From the NCBI RefSeq assembly GCF_014836495.1, contig NZ_JACSQT010000015.1, positions 1-57,413 on the forward strand: 57,413 bases of DNA, read 5' to 3'. The position numbers and the translations under genes are program-made. The notes beneath the pieces are model-generated. The model saw only the letters and a program-made list of their open reading frames with translations, was not told the DNA's origin and ran no database searches. This document shows, piece by piece, positions 31,404 to 39,871 of this stretch (position 1 is the first letter of the stretch; each line of letters starts with the position of its first letter). The stretch is from Cytobacillus stercorigallinarum (GTDB lineage Bacteria > Bacillota > Bacilli > Bacillales > Cytobacillaceae).

Positions 31404-32846
31404 ATGAAGGTAACAATTATTGGCCTTGGAGCAGGAGATCTTAATCAACTGCCACTAGGAGTATATAAGCTATTAACCAGTGTGGATAAAGTCTATTTAA
31501 GAACAAAAGAACATCCTGTGGTAACAGCCTTAATAGCCGAAGGGGTGCAATTTGAATCCTTTGATACGATCTATGAATCACATGATCAATTTGCAGAGGT
31601 GTACGAAGAAATAAGCACACTTTTATTAGAAAAAGGAAAAGTAGAAAACATTGTTTATGCTGTGCCAGGACACCCGCTTGTAGCAGAAAAAACGGTGCAA
31701 TTACTCATTGAAAGAGCGGATGAGTATGAAGTGACTTTAGACTTTAAGGGTGGACAAAGTTTTCTAGATAGCATGTTCCAAGCGTTAAGGGTTGATCCAG
31801 TTGAAGGTTTTTCACTACTAGATGGTACGGACTTAAAGGGAAGTGAACTTGTTCTTACGCAACATATGATTATCGGACAAGTGTATGATGCATTTATTGC
31901 ATCTGAAGTGAAGTTAACGTTAATGGACTATTTACCGGATGATTATTTAGTGAAAATTGTAACAGCAGCCGGAAGTAGTGAAGAAGTGATCAAGGAAGTA
32001 CCACTTTATGAACTAGACCATGATTTAGCTTTAACTAATTTAACATCTGTTTATGTTCCTCCTGTTACGGATGAAGAGATTCTTTACCCAACATTCCCTA
32101 AACTAAAAGAAATCATTGCTACCTTAAGAGGTCCAAATGGATGTCCGTGGGATAAGAAACAAACCCATCAATCTTTGAAGAAGTATTTAATCGAGGAAGC
32201 GTATGAATTAATTGAAGCGATCGAAGAAGATGATATTGATCATATGATTGAAGAGCTCGGGGATGTATTATTGCAAGTGATGCTGCATGCGCAGATAGGA
32301 GAAGATGAAGGGTACTTCTCGATACATGATATAATAGATGGTCTATCTAAAAAGATGGTTTTTAGACATCCACATGTGTTTGGTGAAAAAGCAGCAGAGG
32401 ATGTAAATGAAGCGTTACGTAACTGGGATGAAATGAAACAACAAGAAAAAGGCGAAAAAACATTGTCGTTATTGGAGGGTGTTCCAAAGTCATATCCAGC
32501 CATATTGCGGGCAGAAGAATTACAAAAACGTGCTGCAAAGGTCGGTTTCGATTGGGAAAACACCCAACCCATGTGGGATAAGGTGTTTGAAGAGATTAAA
32601 GAATTCCAATTGGAAGCCGAGAATAATAATGACAATCGTATAATAGAATTTGGTGATATAATATTTGCATTTATCAATATTGCTCGGTATTATCAAATCA
32701 ACCCAGAAGAAGCATTAAATCGAACCAATACGAAATTTACGAATCGGTTTTCATATATAGAGAAAAATCTAGGTAAGAATCTAGAAGAGGCGAGCCTGGA
32801 GGAAATGGATCGTTTTTGGGAAGAAGCGAAGAAAAAAGGTTACTAA
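31404..32846 (+). CDS. mazG: Nucleoside triphosphate pyrophosphohydrolase MazG with methylase-like domain (YabN)
   Basis: This fusion has an N-terminal tetrapyrrole-methylase-like domain (about 1-220; GLGAGDLNQLPLGVY) and a C-terminal MazG region (about 230-480). The first MazG module has the metal-binding EExxE...ExxD motif (EEAYELIEAIEED and ELGDVLLQ); the second is partial (EIKEF...FGDIIFAF). MazG hydrolyses NTPs to NMP and pyrophosphate; the role of the methylase domain is unknown. The length of 480 residues is usual. Confidence 0.94.
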   Translation: MKVTIIGLGAGDLNQLPLGVYKLLTSVDKVYLRTKEHPVVTALIAEGVQFESFDTIYESHDQFAEVYEEISTLLLEKGKVENIVYAVPGHPLVAEKTVQLLIERADEYEVTLDFKGGQSFLDSMFQALRVDPVEGFSLLDGTDLKGSELVLTQHMIIGQVYDAFIASEVKLTLMDYLPDDYLVKIVTAAGSSEEVIKEVPLYELDHDLALTNLTSVYVPPVTDEEILYPTFPKLKEIIATLRGPNGCPWDKKQTHQSLKKYLIEEAYELIEAIEEDDIDHMIEELGDVLLQVMLHAQIGEDEGYFSIHDIIDGLSKKMVFRHPHVFGEKAAEDVNEALRNWDEMKQQEKGEKTLSLLEGVPKSYPAILRAEELQKRAAKVGFDWENTQPMWDKVFEEIKEFQLEAENNNDNRIIEFGDIIFAFINIARYYQINPEEALNRTNTKFTNRFSYIEKNLGKNLEEASLEEMDRFWEEAKKKGY

Positions 32847-32878
32847 ATGAACTTTTAAGGGTAAAAGGAAGTGAAAGT

Positions 32879-33142
32879 ATGCGATTAGATAAATTTCTAA
32901 AAGTATCTAGATTAATAAAAAGACGTACATTGGCAAAGGAAGTCTCTGACCAAGGGCGTATTGCTATAAATGGATTAGAAGCGAAGGCAAGTACCAATGT
33001 AAAAGTTGGTGATGAATTATCGATTCGATTTGGGCAAAAAGTGACAAAGGTACGAATAGATAAAATTCAGGAAACAACAAGAAAAGATGATGCAGCAGAA
33101 ATGTACACGATTTTAAGTGAAGAAAGAATGAATCAAGAATAA
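32879..33142 (+). CDS. rqcP: Ribosome quality control factor RqcP (YabO)
   Basis: RqcP is an S4-domain protein related to Hsp15 that works with RqcH on split 50S subunits to add alanine tails to stalled chains. The 87 residues are nearly all S4 domain (MRLDKFLKVSRLIKRRTLAK). ATG at 32879 follows AAAAGGAAGTGA; an in-frame ATG at 32816 lies inside mazG. Confidence 0.95.
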   Translation: MRLDKFLKVSRLIKRRTLAKEVSDQGRIAINGLEAKASTNVKVGDELSIRFGQKVTKVRIDKIQETTRKDDAAEMYTILSEERMNQE

Positions 33143-33224
33143 ATAACTGGCGCTTGTTCTAATCCCTGCGCAATCTTCATACATATGTATTAAAGGATTG
33201 TACTATGGATTGTGAGGGATAGAG

Positions 33225-33524
33225 ATGAGCCAATACCATGAGAACTCGAGTAAACCAACTGCTTCTGATCATGATGTGATCATGCGTGGCAGAAGACTGC
33301 TAGATATTACGGGAGTGAAGCAGGTAGAAAGCTTTGATAATGAAGAGTTTTTATTAGAAACTGTCATGGGTTTTTTAGCGATCAAAGGGCAAAATCTACA
33401 AATGAAGAATTTAGATGTGGATAAAGGAATTGTCTCCATCAAAGGGAAAATCTTCGACCTAGTCTATTTAGATGATCAACATGGAGAAAAAGCTAAAGGG
33501 CTCTTTAGCAAGTTATTCCGATGA
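33225..33524 (+). CDS. yabP: Spore protein YabP
   Basis: YabP is a sporulation protein of the YabP/YqfC family and is needed for normal spore formation in B. subtilis. The protein (99 residues) has conserved GRRLLDITGVKQVESFD and a compact beta-rich end. It overlaps yabQ by 4 nt (ATGA), so the two are translationally coupled. yabP and yabQ are sigma-E genes in B. subtilis; I found no clear sigma-E promoter in 33143-33224. Confidence 0.93.
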   Translation: MSQYHENSSKPTASDHDVIMRGRRLLDITGVKQVESFDNEEFLLETVMGFLAIKGQNLQMKNLDVDKGIVSIKGKIFDLVYLDDQHGEKAKGLFSKLFR

Positions 33525-34153
33525 CGCTATCGGTCCAATTTATGACGATGCTCTCCATGATCGGGATGGGTTCCCTTTTTGGCGCGAGCTTTGATACGTA
33601 TCAGCGCTTTCTCAAACGGCCAGTAAGAAAGAGTTGGGTTGTCTTTGTAAACGACATCCTTTTTTGGCTATTACAAGGACTAGCTGTTTTTTATATTTTG
33701 TTCCTTGTCAATGAAGGAGAGTTAAGATTCTACATCTTTTTAGCTTTGCTTTGCGGTTTTGCAGCCTATCAAGCGTTAATGAAGAATATTTACCTAAAGC
33801 TATTAGAGATAGTCATTTCTACGATTATTTCTAGTTATTACTTTATTGTGAAGGTCATTCGCCTATTAATCATTCGACCGGTTCAGTTTTTTTTCACTAC
33901 GTTAATAGGGCTCTTGATATTAGTGGGCAAATTTCTTCTGCTACTGATAAAATGGACAAGTAATCTGCTACTTTTCATTTTAAAAGTACTATTATCACCA
34001 GTAAGGTGGATATTTCGACTTCTTATTCGTATGTTACCAGAGCCTTTTAAAAAATCAGTCGATAAGTTCTATGATAAATTAAGAGGATATTTCCAAAAAG
34101 GGAAAGAATATGTTAAGAAACTAGCGGAAAAGTGGAAGAAGAAGAAAGAATAA
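33521..34153 (+). CDS. yabQ: Spore cortex membrane protein YabQ
   Basis: YabQ is an integral membrane protein required for spore cortex formation; it localises to the outer forespore membrane in B. subtilis. Four or five hydrophobic segments lie within the first 160 residues, and the last 40 are strongly basic (lysine-rich). The start overlaps the yabP stop. Confidence 0.92.
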   Translation: MTLSVQFMTMLSMIGMGSLFGASFDTYQRFLKRPVRKSWVVFVNDILFWLLQGLAVFYILFLVNEGELRFYIFLALLCGFAAYQALMKNIYLKLLEIVISTIISSYYFIVKVIRLLIIRPVQFFFTTLIGLLILVGKFLLLLIKWTSNLLLFILKVLLSPVRWIFRLLIRMLPEPFKKSVDKFYDKLRGYFQKGKEYVKKLAEKWKKKKE

Positions 34154-34175
34154 CTTAGAAGGGGGAGATAGTTGT

Positions 34176-34586
34176 ATGAGTGCCAACAAGAATAAAAATG
34201 TAGCCAAGATCCATTCAAGCTATATTGAACAACAGGAAGCCAATAAAATCAGTTCTCAAAGGAGAAAGAAGCTTCTCTATCGTAGACTGACTGTCTTTTT
34301 TGTATTTGTTGCTGTGGTTTCAGTGTTTATGATTACGACTATCGTATCCCAATCTGCTGCCCTAGATGAAAAGAAAGAAGAAAAGGTAAAACTTGCTCAA
34401 CAATTGAAAGAACTAGAACAGTCGGAAAAGGCCTTGAATGAAGAGATTGTTAGGTTACATGATGAAGAGTATTTGGAAAAACTTGCTAGGAGGGATTATT
34501 ATCTTTCTGAACAAGGTGAAATCATCTTCAAAATGCCGGATGAAACCGATGAAAAAGAAAAAAAAGAAAATGAGTCAGCTCAATGA
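34176..34586 (+). CDS. divIC: Cell division protein DivIC
   Basis: DivIC (FtsB family) forms a divisome subcomplex with FtsL and DivIB. It has a basic cytoplasmic end, one membrane segment (about residues 41-60), and an extracellular coiled coil (about 63-105), then the conserved YLEKLARRDYYLSEQGEIIF segment. The 136 residues end in an acidic tail. AAGGGGGAGA precedes the ATG. Confidence 0.95.
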   Translation: MSANKNKNVAKIHSSYIEQQEANKISSQRRKKLLYRRLTVFFVFVAVVSVFMITTIVSQSAALDEKKEEKVKLAQQLKELEQSEKALNEEIVRLHDEEYLEKLARRDYYLSEQGEIIFKMPDETDEKEKKENESAQ

Positions 34587-34590
34587 GAAG

Positions 34591-34620
34591 TTGACACCTA
34601 TTTTTATCTTTCGGTATAAT
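34591..34620 (+). promoter_or_regulatory. yabR promoter
   Basis: TTGACA (34591-34596) and TATAAT (34615-34620) match the consensus perfectly with an 18-bp spacer, immediately after the divIC stop. Confidence 0.85.
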
Positions 34621-34681
34621 ATAGTATAAGTATGAATACATTTGGGTTTACTTTATATCTTTAAGGAGGAAATATCTTTTT

Positions 34682-35128
34682 ATGTCAATCGAAGTAGGCA
34701 GCAAGTTACAAGGAAAGGTTACAGGCATCACTAATTTCGGAGCGTTTGTAGAGCTGCCGGAAGGATCAACAGGCCTTGTGCATATTAGTGAAGTTGCAGA
34801 CAATTATGTGAAGGACATTAATGATCACCTCAAAGTAGGCGATACTGTTGAAGTGAAAGTTATTAATGTGGAGAAAGACGGTAAAATTGGTTTATCAATT
34901 AAGAAAGCTGTTGATCGTCCTGAGAGAACGGAAAGGCCTGAAAGAAGAGAGTCTAGAGGCTATTCTGGGCGCCCACGTCAAGGTAGAACAAACGATAATC
35001 ACCGTCCTTCAAAGGAGACATTCGAATCTAAAATGGCTCGCTTTTTGAAAGACAGCGAAGATCGTTTATCTTCTCTTAAGAGAAATACAGAATCAAAACG
35101 TGGTGGCAGAGGAGCTAAACGAGGTTAA
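34682..35128 (+). CDS. yabR: S1-domain RNA-binding protein YabR
   Basis: The protein (148 residues) has one S1 domain (residues 1-75; VTGITNFGAFVELPEG and GLVHISEVAD), close to the S1 domain of polynucleotide phosphorylase, then a basic, low-complexity tail rich in R, E and G. It probably binds RNA or ribosomes; its exact role is not known. It has its own strong promoter and AAGGAGG site. Confidence 0.92.
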   Translation: MSIEVGSKLQGKVTGITNFGAFVELPEGSTGLVHISEVADNYVKDINDHLKVGDTVEVKVINVEKDGKIGLSIKKAVDRPERTERPERRESRGYSGRPRQGRTNDNHRPSKETFESKMARFLKDSEDRLSSLKRNTESKRGGRGAKRG

Positions 35129-35181
35129 CTTGCTGCTGAATTTAATATATACGAGCAAGGGAATCACGACGATTCCTGCAG

Positions 35182-35217
35182 AAGCAATCCTTATTGGGAT
35201 TGCTTTTTATTTTTTTC
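35182..35217 (+). terminator. Terminator after yabR
   Basis: A 9-bp stem (35182-35190 with 35197-35205) with a 6-nt loop is followed by a long T-rich tail. Confidence 0.9.
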
Positions 35218-35356
35218 CGCAACTTATGTGACGAATGGCGATGATTGTAACTTATAACGATTAAGTGTGGAGACTTAGGTAGGTAAAAAGAAATTATGTG
35301 TATAAGCCTGCAAAAGAATTGTGCATTTGTGGGGGATAGGGTACGGAAGATTGATA

Positions 35357-35968
35357 GAGTGGATTAGCCGAGAAACGGTTCAGAAATTAGGTTAGAGAGA
35401 AAAGTTTGATTGGATAAGGAGGGAAACAGGTCAGAAATTAGGCCAGAGTTAGAATTTTGATTGGATTAGGAGAGAAACGAGTCAGAAATTAGGTTAGAGT
35501 TAGAATTTTGATTGGATAAGAAGAGAAACGAGTCAGAAATTAGGCCAGAGTTAGAATTTTGTTTGGATTAGAAGAGAAACGAGTCAGAAATTAGGTTAGA
35601 GAGAAAAGTTTGATTGGATTAGGAGAGAAACGAGTCAGAAATTAGGCCAGAGAGCAAATTTTGAGTGGATTAGGAGAGAAACGAGTCAGAAATTAGGTCA
35701 GAGTTAAAATTTTGATTGGGTTAGGAGAGAAACGGTTCAGAAATTAGGTCAGAGTTAAAATTTTGATTGGATTAGGAGGGAAACAGGTCAGAAATCAGGT
35801 CAGAGTTAGAATTTTGATTGGATTAGGAGAGAAACGAGTCAGAAATTAGGTCAGAGTTAAAATTTTGATTGGATTAGACGAGAAACGAGTCAGAAATCAG
35901 ACCAGAGTTAAAATCTTGATTGGATTAGACGAAAATAAATCAGAAATCAAACAAAAATAAAATACATG
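35357..35968. repeat. Tandem array of 51-bp units
   Basis: Eleven units follow one another at exactly 51 bp: starts at 35357, 35408, 35459, 35510, 35561, 35612, 35663, 35714, 35765, 35816 and 35867, then a decayed twelfth from 35918. Each has the order GATTGGATTAG, GAGAAACGAGTCAG, AAATTAG, GTCAGAG, TTAAAATTTT with scattered substitutions. All six frames of the consensus contain stops, so it is not coding. It lies between the yabR terminator and the two-way terminator at 36002-36044. The stretch 35218-35356 before it holds nothing I can support. Confidence 0.97.
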
Positions 35969-36001
35969 CTAGGGCTGCTGTTATTATCATTAAAAATGAG
36001 T

Positions 36002-36044
36002 AAAAACAAACCTGAACAGTTGAAGCTGCCCAGGTTTGTTTTTT
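36002..36044. terminator. Two-way terminator after the tRNA genes
   Basis: A perfect 13-bp stem (36002-36014 with 36031-36043), A-rich on one flank and T-rich on the other, can stop transcription on both strands. On the minus strand it ends the tRNA-Met/tRNA-Glu transcript. Confidence 0.88.
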
Positions 36045-36059
36045 ATCTCATATATGTGA

Positions 36060-36131
36060 TGACCCGTACGGGATTCGAACCCGTGTTACCGCCGTGAAAG
36101 GGCGGTGTCTTAACCGCTTGACCAACGGGCC
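36060..36131 (-). tRNA. tRNA-Glu (TTC)
   Basis: The minus strand folds into a full cloverleaf of 72 nt, with 7-bp acceptor stem (one G-U pair), anticodon TTC (36096-36098) and a normal GGTTCGAATCC T-arm. The 3' CCA is not encoded (TCA follows the discriminator), so it must be added after transcription. Confidence 0.96.
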
Positions 36132-36140
36132 AATAAAAAA

Positions 36141-36217
36141 TGGTAGCGGCGGAGGGGATCGAACCCCCGACCTCACGGGTATGAACCGTACGCTCTAGCC
36201 AGCTGAGCTACACCGCC
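36141..36217 (-). tRNA. tRNA-Met (CAT), elongator type
   Basis: The minus strand gives a 77-nt tRNA with anticodon CAT (36181-36183) and an encoded CCA. The acceptor GGCGGTG pairs fully, which fits the elongator tRNA-Met of Bacillus; the initiator has a mismatched first pair. It is 9 nt upstream of tRNA-Glu in the same transcript. Confidence 0.95.
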
Positions 36218-36251
36218 ATTTGAGTTTCTTTCTTTTAAAAGCACAAGATAT

Positions 36252-36280
36252 ATAATACAAAGATTCTATAAGTCTGTCAA
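36252..36280 (-). promoter_or_regulatory. Promoter of the tRNA-Met/tRNA-Glu pair
   Basis: On the minus strand TTGACA (36275-36280) and TATTAT (36252-36257) are 17 bp apart, 35 nt before the tRNA-Met 5' end. Confidence 0.9.
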
Positions 36281-36478
36281 TATTATTTTCCCCAGAAAAT
36301 TTTTGTCGGAATTGTTGCTGAGGTTTCGTCATTTTTTGGAAGCCTGTGATGGCTAGTTTTCTAGACAACAGGAGAACGTATGGCCCCATTCCCATCCATT
36401 AATTCTTGCTGCTTTTGTACTCTTTTTGCGCTTTATAAAGAAATCAGTCGAACGAAAAAGAGGTACTTGTCCATTATT

Positions 36479-36511
36479 TTGACAAACTTTTAAGTCATAG
36501 CCCTTTATAAT
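36479..36511 (+). promoter_or_regulatory. spoIIE promoter, 21-bp spacer
   Basis: Consensus TTGACA (36479-36484) and TATAAT (36506-36511) are separated by 21 bp. This is the spacing known for the Spo0A-activated sigma-A promoters of spoIIE and spoIIG in B. subtilis. One near match to the Spo0A box (AGTCGAA, 36446-36452) lies 27 bp upstream of the -35 and a perfect one (TTCGTCA) at 36325-36331. Confidence 0.88.
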
Positions 36512-36543
36512 GGCAAAAAAGAAACAAATAGGGAGTGGGAATG

Positions 36544-39018
36544 ATGGAAAAACTCGAACGAACAATTGCAGAGCCGATAGGGGAAGTGAATCTTCGTCGT
36601 CCCAAGATGGAGCTCTCAAAAATAGGTGGGAAAATACAGACGGGCCTGGAAACTTTCTTTATTAAAAAGGGGTACTTATTTTTAATTATTGGTTTTTTAC
36701 TTGGACGAGCCCTTATATTGTCCCAGTTGACGCCATTCACTCTGCCTTTTTTTGCTGCGATGTATTTAGTAAGAAAGGATAAAGCACCGCTTGCTTTAAT
36801 TGGATTGATTGGAGGAGCTTCGACATTATCATTTACTCATGGTGTGACTACGTTTTTAACATCCTTCTTTTTTCTATTTGTTTTTCGGATAAGTAAAAAG
36901 TGGATAACCAATGAATTAAAGGTAATGCCTGTATTTGTCGCTGTGACATTATTAATCAGTTCGATTATCCAATCTTATATCTTAACGGGACATGTGGCGA
37001 TGTATGATTTGATGATGGCTAGTGTGGAGGCGAGTTTAGGATTTATACTATGTTTAATATTCCTGCAAAGCCTGCCGTTATTATTTTTTAACCGGAGGCG
37101 TCAATCGTTAAAAACAGAGGAAATCGTATGTCTTATTATTATGTTGGCCTCAGTAATGACAGGAACAATAGGTTGGACCGTATATGACTTATCAGTCGAA
37201 CATGTGATGTCTCGCTATTTGGTTCTTGTGTTTTCGTTTGTTGCTGGAGCCACGGTAGGCTCAACTGTCGGTGTCGTGACAGGGTTAATATTCAGTTTGG
37301 CTAATATAGCTAGTTTCTTCCATATGAGTTTATTGGCGTTTTCTGGTTTGCTAGGTGGGCTGTTGAAAGAAGGAAAAAAAATAGGTGTGGCGTTTGGTCT
37401 GCTCATTGCTACCTTACTCATGGGAATGTATGGGGACAATCAGTCAAACTTATTAATTGGTTTGTACGAAACTGGTGTAGCAATACTTCTCTTTCTATTA
37501 ACACCGCAAAGTTTTACGTCAAAGCTAGCGAAACATATTCCTGGGACGGCAGAATATGCAGCGGAACAACAACAGTACATGAGAAAAATGCGGGATGTAA
37601 CTGCGCACAGAGTTTCTCAGTTTTCTCATGTTTTTCAAGCGTTATCGCAAAGCTTTGCCATGCAACATCAGGCTCCTGTAGTGGAAAATGAGGAGACAGA
37701 TCGAGAATTGGATTATTTCCTAAGTAATGTCACAGAGAAAACATGCCAAACTTGCTTTAAAAAGGATCATTGTTGGGCAAGGAACTTTGATACAACATAT
37801 GATTATATGAAAAACATTATGCATGATTTAGATGAAAAAGATGGACAAATTTCTTCACGGTTAGAAAGAGAGTGGGAAAAACACTGTACACGGTCAAAGA
37901 AAACGACAGAAGTGATTCAACAGGAGCTTACTTTTTATAAAGCAAATCAGCGGTTGAAAAAACAGGTGCAAGAAAGTAGGAAGCTTGTAGCTGATCAATT
38001 ATTAGGTGTGTCTGCAGTGATGGGGGATTTCGCAAAAGAAATTCAAAGAGAAAGAGAGAATCATCATAAACAAGAAGAACTGATTTTAGAGGCCATCCAA
38101 GAGTTTGGGGTAGAGGTAGAACAGGTGGAGATTTATAGCCTGGAGCAAGGGGATGTTGATATAGAGATGACGATTCCTTACTGCAATGGGCACGGGGAAT
38201 GTGAGAAATTAATTGCGCCAATGCTTTCAGATATATTAGGAGAAACCATTTTAGTTAAATCTGAGGAATGTGCGAGTTATGCCAACGATTATTGTCATGT
38301 AACCTTTCGCTCAGCAAAGGCATATGTCATTGATACGGCAGTGGCGCATGCGGCTAAGGACGGTGGTTTAATCTCAGGAGATAGTTATTCAACAATTGAA
38401 TTAGGTAGCGGTAAGTATGCCATTGCCATTAGTGATGGGATGGGGAATGGAGAACGAGCACATATAGAAAGCAAAGAGACGTTAGAATTATTACAGAAAA
38501 TATTACAATCAGGTATTGAAGAGCAAGTGGCCATTAAATCGGTCAATTCTGTTCTTTCATTAAGGACAACAGATGAAATTTTCTCCACATTAGATTTGGC
38601 GATGATCGATTTACAAAATGCAGATGCTAAATTTTTGAAAATAGGCTCCACACCGAGTTTTATTAAAAGGGGCAGCCAAGTAATGAAAGTGCAAGCAAGT
38701 AATTTACCTATAGGCATGATTGAGGAATTCGATGTGGATGTTGTCAGCAAGCAATTAAAAGCAGAGGATTTATTAATTATGATGAGTGATGGTGTATTTG
38801 AAGGGCCGAAACATGTGGAGAACTTTGATCTTTGGATGAAGAGGAAAATAACCGAGTTAAAAACGAATGATCCACAAGAGGTGGCAGATTTAATTATGGA
38901 AGAGGTAATTCGTTCAAGAGCGGGACGTATTGATGATGATATGACAGTGATGGTGGCAAAAGTGAAGCACAATATCCCGAAATGGTCGAGTATACCACTC
39001 CATAAACAAGCAAATTAA
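36544..39018 (+). CDS. spoIIE: Stage II sporulation protein E, PP2C phosphatase
   Basis: SpoIIE dephosphorylates SpoIIAA to release sigma-F in the forespore, and it interacts with FtsZ at the polar septum. The N-terminal part has about ten membrane segments (residues 40-320), then a central FtsZ-interacting region and the C-terminal PP2C domain (from about 590) with the metal aspartates in ISGDSYS, SDGMGNG and DDDMTVMV. ATG at 36544 (824 residues) gives MEKLER as in B. subtilis; ATG at 36541 is also possible. Confidence 0.97.
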   Translation: MEKLERTIAEPIGEVNLRRPKMELSKIGGKIQTGLETFFIKKGYLFLIIGFLLGRALILSQLTPFTLPFFAAMYLVRKDKAPLALIGLIGGASTLSFTHGVTTFLTSFFFLFVFRISKKWITNELKVMPVFVAVTLLISSIIQSYILTGHVAMYDLMMASVEASLGFILCLIFLQSLPLLFFNRRRQSLKTEEIVCLIIMLASVMTGTIGWTVYDLSVEHVMSRYLVLVFSFVAGATVGSTVGVVTGLIFSLANIASFFHMSLLAFSGLLGGLLKEGKKIGVAFGLLIATLLMGMYGDNQSNLLIGLYETGVAILLFLLTPQSFTSKLAKHIPGTAEYAAEQQQYMRKMRDVTAHRVSQFSHVFQALSQSFAMQHQAPVVENEETDRELDYFLSNVTEKTCQTCFKKDHCWARNFDTTYDYMKNIMHDLDEKDGQISSRLEREWEKHCTRSKKTTEVIQQELTFYKANQRLKKQVQESRKLVADQLLGVSAVMGDFAKEIQRERENHHKQEELILEAIQEFGVEVEQVEIYSLEQGDVDIEMTIPYCNGHGECEKLIAPMLSDILGETILVKSEECASYANDYCHVTFRSAKAYVIDTAVAHAAKDGGLISGDSYSTIELGSGKYAIAISDGMGNGERAHIESKETLELLQKILQSGIEEQVAIKSVNSVLSLRTTDEIFSTLDLAMIDLQNADAKFLKIGSTPSFIKRGSQVMKVQASNLPIGMIEEFDVDVVSKQLKAEDLLIMMSDGVFEGPKHVENFDLWMKRKITELKTNDPQEVADLIMEEVIRSRAGRIDDDMTVMVAKVKHNIPKWSSIPLHKQAN

Positions 39019-39133
39019 TGGTAAACAGAATAGAATCTCCAATAGATGCGAGTTTTATGTATATTTCTTTTCTAATCCGTTGAAAATGGTTAGTAATCAC
39101 TAAGTAACTTCTATCAGATTAGGAGGGAAAAAG

Positions 39134-39871
39134 ATGAAAACAGGTAGCCTAAAACAGATTTTACTTATTACAGACGGATGTTCAAACGTTGGTGAAGATC
39201 CTATAGCGATGTCAGCTTTAGCAAAAGAGCAGGGAGTTTCCGTAAATGTAATAGGTGTAATGGAAAATGACGTTATTGATGAGAAAGGGATGCAGGAAAT
39301 TGAAAGTATTGCCCTTTCTGGTGGTGGGGTAAGTCAAATCGTATATGCTAGACAGTTGTCGCATACCGTACAAATGGTAACAAGACAGGCAATGACACAA
39401 ACATTACAAGGCGTAGTCAATCGTGAACTTACGCAAATCTTAGGAAATAAACAAACGATTGAAGATTTGCCTCCAGAACAAAGGGGCGAGGTAATGGAGG
39501 TCGTGGATGAGTTAGGGGAAACGGTTGAAATGGAAGTGTTGATTCTTGTCGATACGAGTGCAAGTATGAAACATAAGCTGCCAACAGTAAAAGAAGCCTT
39601 ATTCGATCTATCTTTAAGCTTAAATGCACGAACGGGAAAAAATAAATTTGCACTGTTTGTATTTCCCGGGAAAAAGAATGATGTCGAAAAATTGCTAGAT
39701 TGGACACCAAAGCTCGAATCGTTAACTTCTGTGTTCGCTAAACTCTCAACAGGTGGTATTACGCCTACTGGTCCAGCTTTAAGAGAGGCGATCACCTATT
39801 TTGATAAGAAGCGATCATTACGTAATTTAATTTCTAGAGATGACGATGAGTACTATGAAGAGTCAATTTAA
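39134..39871 (+). CDS. yabS: YabS, von Willebrand A domain protein
   Basis: The 245-residue protein has two vWA-like parts: a C-terminal half with a MIDAS motif (LVDTSASMKHKL) and an N-terminal segment (LLITDGCSNVGED) shared with the family. Its role is not established. The 3' end overlaps the kinase gene yabT by 32 nt, a pairing kept in Bacillus, so YabS may work with YabT. AGGAGGG precedes the ATG. Confidence 0.9.
   Translation: MKTGSLKQILLITDGCSNVGEDPIAMSALAKEQGVSVNVIGVMENDVIDEKGMQEIESIALSGGGVSQIVYARQLSHTVQMVTRQAMTQTLQGVVNRELTQILGNKQTIEDLPPEQRGEVMEVVDELGETVEMEVLILVDTSASMKHKLPTVKEALFDLSLSLNARTGKNKFALFVFPGKKNDVEKLLDWTPKLESLTSVFAKLSTGGITPTGPALREAITYFDKKRSLRNLISRDDDEYYEESI

Noticed and set aside
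35229..35236. Single Spo0A box between yabR and the array
   Set aside because: One isolated heptamer without a promoter is expected by chance.
35357..35968. CRISPR array
   Set aside because: The whole 51-bp unit repeats head to tail, no unique spacers separate repeats, and no cas genes are near.
35357..35968. Repeat-containing protein gene (51 is a multiple of three)
   Set aside because: The consensus unit contains stop codons in all six frames, so no frame stays open across units.
38385..38972. 195-codon minus-strand frame inside spoIIE
   Set aside because: It mirrors the conserved PP2C domain and has serine-rich composition typical of antisense shadows.
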